Shown here piece by piece: positions 61,420 to 64,000 of a stretch of DNA of 64,000 nt. The notes under the pieces were generated by a model that was not told the origin of the DNA, searched no databases, and saw nothing but the letters and a program-made list of their open reading frames with translations. This stretch comes from Gemmatimonadota bacterium. Lineage in GTDB: Bacteria > Gemmatimonadota > Gemmatimonadetes > Longimicrobiales > Gaopeijiaceae. Every line of letters starts with the position of its first letter. The first letter of the stretch is position 1. A program made the translations under genes and the position numbers. Location of the stretch: the NCBI GenBank assembly GCA_022560615.1, contig JADFSR010000016.1:26028-90027 (forward strand), in the 5' to 3' direction.

Positions 61420-61854
61420 ATGACCCTCTTGATCGGCGCTTCGCTCGTGGCGTTGGCCGTGGTCCTCTTCATCCTGCAGCCGGTTGTGAAGGGCATTCAC
61501 GCGTCGTTCGAGCGTGACGAGTTCGAGCTCACGGACACCGAAGCTCGCAAGCGTGTCGCCTTGCTCGCGCTTCGTGACGTCGAGTACGACTTCCTCGCTG
61601 AAAAGCTCGATGAGCACGACTATCGATCGCTCAAGGCCGAGCTCACGGCCGAGGCTCTGGCGGCGCTGGAAGCAGACGAACGCGCGCAGGGAGGAGCCGG
61701 GCGCGACGAGGACGACCTCGAGGCCGAGATCGCCCAGATCCGGGTGGGGCTCAAGGAGGGCTGCGTGTGCAATGCGTGCGGCTTCTCCAACGAAGTCGGA
61801 TCGCGGTTCTGCTCGGCATGTGGGCAAGCCGTTGCCGCCGAGGCAGCGCGGTGA
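61420..61854 (+). CDS. CcmI-like membrane protein with C-terminal zinc ribbon
   Basis: A 144-aa protein. N-terminal TM (LLIGASLVALAVVLFILQPV) then a charged helical part (ARKRVALLALRDVEYDFLAE, KLDEHDYRSLKAELTAEALA) as in the CcmI N-terminus, and a C-terminal four-Cys zinc ribbon (GCVCNACGFSNEVGSRFCSACGQ split as CNAC...CSAC). CcmI normally helps present apocytochrome to CcmF/H. Here the TPR domain is replaced by the ribbon. It overlaps ccmA by 4 nt if ccmA starts at 61851. Confidence 0.78.
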   Translation: MTLLIGASLVALAVVLFILQPVVKGIHASFERDEFELTDTEARKRVALLALRDVEYDFLAEKLDEHDYRSLKAELTAEALAALEADERAQGGAGRDEDDLEAEIAQIRVGLKEGCVCNACGFSNEVGSRFCSACGQAVAAEAAR

Positions 61855-62621
61855 GCGCTGTGGGGGTTGCGATGGCTCCTGAATCCGAGTCGCCCCCGTC
61901 CGCGATCACTACGCCGGTGTTGGAGGCTCGCGGAATCGTACGCGAGTACGGCGCGGTTATAGCTGTGGCCGGCATCGACCTCTCCCTGGAGCGGGGGGAC
62001 TTCCTGACGGTCTTCGGACCGAATGGCGCCGGGAAGTCGACGCTGCTCGGACTGCTCGCAGGGGCGCTGCGTCCCACGCGCGGCGATGTCTTTCTCAACG
62101 GCACTCGGCTCGACTTCGGCGCGGTCGATTGGCGGCGTAACATCGGCGTATTGTCCCACCAGGGCTTTCTATACGCTCAGCTCACCGTGGAGGAGAACCT
62201 GCGGTTTTACGGCCGACTCTATGGTCTCGGAGACCTTGATCGAAGGATTCCGGAACGGCTGGCGCACGTGAGCCTAAAGGACCGCTCCAGCTCTCTCGTG
62301 GGCCAGCTCTCCCATGGCATGCGTCAGAGACTGGCTCTCGCGAGGGCACTGCTCCACGATCCGGAGGTCGTGCTCCTGGACGAACCATATACTGGTCTGG
62401 ATCCCTCTGCGGCCGCGGTTCTTCGGGGCGTGCTGACCGAGCTCAAGGACGGTCGTCGCACGGTCGTCATGGTAACACACAACCTCGGAGAGGGTCTCGC
62501 GCTGGCCAGCCACGTGGCGATCCAGGTGCGTGGACGCTTCGCCTGGCAGGGGAGCCGCCAAGAGCTGGACACCACAGATTTCGAACGGCTGTACCACCGG
62601 GTCGTCGAGGGGCGCGCATGA
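61851..62621 (+). CDS. ccmA: Haem exporter ATP-binding protein CcmA
   Basis: A 256-aa ABC ATPase, GTG start at 61851 with GTGA overlap (ATG 61872 also possible). Walker A FGPNGAGKSTLLGLLAG, signature LSHGMRQRLALARALLHDP, Walker B VVLLDEPYTGLDP, switch VVMVTHNLGEG. With CcmB/CcmC it powers release of haem-loaded CcmE. Order ccmA-ccmB-ccmC supports it. Confidence 0.93.
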   Translation: MSAVGVAMAPESESPPSAITTPVLEARGIVREYGAVIAVAGIDLSLERGDFLTVFGPNGAGKSTLLGLLAGALRPTRGDVFLNGTRLDFGAVDWRRNIGVLSHQGFLYAQLTVEENLRFYGRLYGLGDLDRRIPERLAHVSLKDRSSSLVGQLSHGMRQRLALARALLHDPEVVLLDEPYTGLDPSAAAVLRGVLTELKDGRRTVVMVTHNLGEGLALASHVAIQVRGRFAWQGSRQELDTTDFERLYHRVVEGRA

Positions 62622-63298
62622 GCGCTTACCTTGGGCAGATTGGCGCGATCGTCTGGAAGGACTTGCTGCTCGAGTTGAGAACGCGCGAGCGACTGGTCGC
62701 CATGGGTGCCTTCGCCGTGCTCGCGGCGGTGTTGTTCAACTATTCGATCGACAGGACAGTCGTGCGGCCGCAGGATATTGGTGCCGGGCTCATATGGATG
62801 ACGATCGTATTAGGAGGCCTGCTCGGCGTAGGACGCACGTTCCACCTGGAGGCGGAGGACGGCGCGCTTCAGGGCGTGCTGATGAGCCCGGTTCCCAAGG
62901 ACGCGGTCTTCCTGGGGAAGACGCTCTCCAACTTCGTCCTCCTCTACATCGTCTCGCTTTTCGTCGTCGCGGTCTTCATGCTCTTCTTCGGGATGGAGTT
63001 GGGGAACAGTCCCGCGATGTTGGGGCTGGTGCTGGCGCTAGGCACGCTGGGTTTCGTCGCACTCGGCACGCTGTTCGCCGCGGTGTCGTCTGGGACTCGG
63101 ATGGGTGAGACTCTCCTCCCCATCCTGATCTTCCCGCTGCTCGTCCCGATGATCGTCTTCGGCGCTGGGGCGACGGGGAGGCTGCTCTCCGGTCGGCCCA
63201 TCTCCGAGGTCGCCGGCAACATTCGGATGCTCGCAGCGTTCGCGCTGGTGGCGGTGGTAGCCGGCGCGGTGCTCTTCCGCTTCGTCGTGGAGGACTGA
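62618..63298 (+). CDS. ccmB: Haem exporter permease CcmB
   Basis: A 226-aa membrane protein with about six TMs (AMGAFAVLAAVLFNYSIDR, GLIWMTIVLGGLLGVGRTF, LLYIVSLFVVAVFMLFFGM, LGLVLALGTLGFVALGTLFA, LIFPLLVPMIVFGAGAT, LAAFALVAVVAGAVLFRF). VWKDLLLELRTRERL at the N-terminus and EDGALQGVLMSPVPKDAVFL are typical of CcmB. ATGA overlap with ccmA. Confidence 0.93.
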   Translation: MSAYLGQIGAIVWKDLLLELRTRERLVAMGAFAVLAAVLFNYSIDRTVVRPQDIGAGLIWMTIVLGGLLGVGRTFHLEAEDGALQGVLMSPVPKDAVFLGKTLSNFVLLYIVSLFVVAVFMLFFGMELGNSPAMLGLVLALGTLGFVALGTLFAAVSSGTRMGETLLPILIFPLLVPMIVFGAGATGRLLSGRPISEVAGNIRMLAAFALVAVVAGAVLFRFVVED

Positions 63299-64000
63299 TG
63301 TCGGGGAAGGGAATACGTTTGACCGGGACGGCTCTCGCGGTGCTAGGCCTTCTCGGCATATTAGTGGTGTACTGGCTGTCTTTCTTCTGGGTTTCGACCG
63401 ATGTCAGCCAGTGCCCTTCCAGGGCCCCGTGCCTCTTGGGAATAGCCCAGAGGATCTTCTACGTGCACGTGCCTGCCGCCTGGACGTCGTTCCTCGCGTT
63501 CGGCATCGCGGCGTTCGCGAGTGGCATGTACCTCTGGCTTCGTGACGAACGCCTGGACCGCGCGGCGGTCGCGGCCGCAGAGGGAGGCATGATCTTCGCG
63601 ACGATAATGCTCACCACGGGGCCGCTGTGGGGCAAAATTTACTGGGGAACGTACTGGACCTGGGAGCCGCGCCTGACGTTTACGCTGCTGCTGTGGTTCA
63701 TCTTCCTGGGCTACTTCATGGTCCGGAATTCCACGGAGGACCCTCAGAAAGGGAAGCGATTCGCGGCGGTCGTCGCCATCATCGGTGCACTGGACATTCC
63801 GTTCATCCATGTCAGCGTGGTTTGGTTGCGGGGGCTGCATCCCGAGCCCGTAGTGCTGAAACCGGAGCGACCCACGCTGCCCGGGGACATGCTCACGCTG
63901 CTGCTCACGAGCCTCGCGGTCTTCACGACGCTCTTCCTCGGCCTTTTTCTCCTCCGGTACGCTCTCGAGACCCTTCGCGCTGGCCAGCAAGCACGGACGC
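63298..64000 (+). CDS. ccmC: Haem transporter CcmC (runs off right edge)
   Basis: At least 234 aa visible, open at the window end. TGATG junction with ccmB. WWD motif WGTYWTWEPRLTFTLLLWFI, preceded by TGPLWGKIY, and flanking His residues (YVHVPAAWTSF; FIHVSVVWLRGLH). TMs: LAVLGLLGILVVYWLSFFW, FLAFGIAAFASGMYLWL, VVAIIGALDIPFIHVSVVW, LLTSLAVFTTLFLGLFLL. It loads haem onto CcmE. Stop codon not reached. Confidence 0.93.
   Translation, partial: MSGKGIRLTGTALAVLGLLGILVVYWLSFFWVSTDVSQCPSRAPCLLGIAQRIFYVHVPAAWTSFLAFGIAAFASGMYLWLRDERLDRAAVAAAEGGMIFATIMLTTGPLWGKIYWGTYWTWEPRLTFTLLLWFIFLGYFMVRNSTEDPQKGKRFAAVVAIIGALDIPFIHVSVVWLRGLHPEPVVLKPERPTLPGDMLTLLLTSLAVFTTLFLGLFLLRYALETLRAGQQART

Noticed and set aside
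1..64000. CRISPR arrays, tRNA, rRNA or tmRNA genes
   Set aside because: No regularly spaced repeats and no cloverleaf-like or conserved RNA segments were seen on reading both strands.

Overview
The window is about 64 kb of high-GC DNA, densely packed with bacterial chromosomal genes. Many neighbouring genes overlap by 4 nt (ATGA, GTGA or TTGA junctions). No rRNA, tRNA, CRISPR array, prophage or complete IS was recognised. Gene content fits a Gram-negative (diderm), c-type-cytochrome-using bacterium: two parvulin chaperones, lipoproteins, an outer-membrane barrel-like protein, a System I cytochrome c maturation cluster and MenG/UbiE-type quinone synthesis. The mix of family types (DUF4384, DUF4159 remnant, ECF sigma/anti-sigma/bactofilin-like operon, paired M16 peptidases) makes me favour Gemmatimonadota. 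That is an inference from gene content, not a phylogeny.

Layout. 1-0.65 kb: 5' part of a metal P-type ATPase behind a Fur-family-like palindrome. 0.8-2.7 kb: acetyl-CoA synthetase. 2.75-4.8 kb: a decayed accessory island with a frameshifted pseudogene, a DUF4159 C-terminal remnant and a VapBC-type toxin-antitoxin pair, bracketed by two ~185-bp direct repeats that each carry a palindrome. 4.8-8.8 kb: acyltransferase, a small conserved-looking protein overlapping guaB, and an MltD-like lytic transglycosylase. 8.9-13.3 kb (minus): moaC, holB, a degenerate LytM (EnvC-like) gene, ftsX and ftsE in one tight operon. 13.3-23.3 kb (minus): pdxA, two parvulin isomerases, mfd, a BatA/vWA membrane protein and a DUF58 protein. 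23.5-28.3 kb: a DUF4384 surface protein with a basic tail, a two-gene nucleotidyltransferase unit, and a lipoprotein/outer-membrane pair.

28.7-34.8 kb (plus): lepA followed by five genes joined by 4-nt overlaps (GT2 glycosyltransferase, ROK glucokinase, PfkB kinase, a STAS/GHKL ATPase, a STAS/winged-helix protein). 34.9-37.7 kb: a Cys/Met-metabolism PLP enzyme and pruA. 37.7-39.2 kb: a small ORF or sRNA with a strong terminator, then mrp. 39.2-43.7 kb (minus): ECF sigma factor, double zinc-finger anti-sigma, bactofilin-like membrane protein, toast-rack-like protein and a small membrane protein. 43.7-52 kb: ubiE, an M16 peptidase pair, mutM, purD, an M48 peptidase and cystathionine gamma-synthase. 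52-58.5 kb (plus): glmM, glmS, dtd, maf, glpK and a LOG-like gene. 58.7-64 kb (plus): ccmE-ccmF-[MITE]-ccmI/zinc ribbon-ccmA-ccmB-ccmC, with ccmC running off the end.

The most notable observations are: (i) a shared ECF-type promoter signature, GTGAAAC-N17-CGTAAGGG, before both the anti-sigma gene and the M48 protease gene, suggesting a small regulon; (ii) a 204-bp MITE-like element with perfect 24-bp inverted repeats inserted at the ccmF stop codon; (iii) a CcmE with Cys instead of the haem-binding His (CxxxY type); (iv) an EnvC-like protein whose LytM domain has lost most zinc ligands, next to ftsEX; (v) the repeat-flanked toxin-antitoxin island; (vi) the compact two-gene nucleotidyltransferase unit; and (vii) an ECF sigma gene without any ATG, GTG or TTG start in a plausible place.
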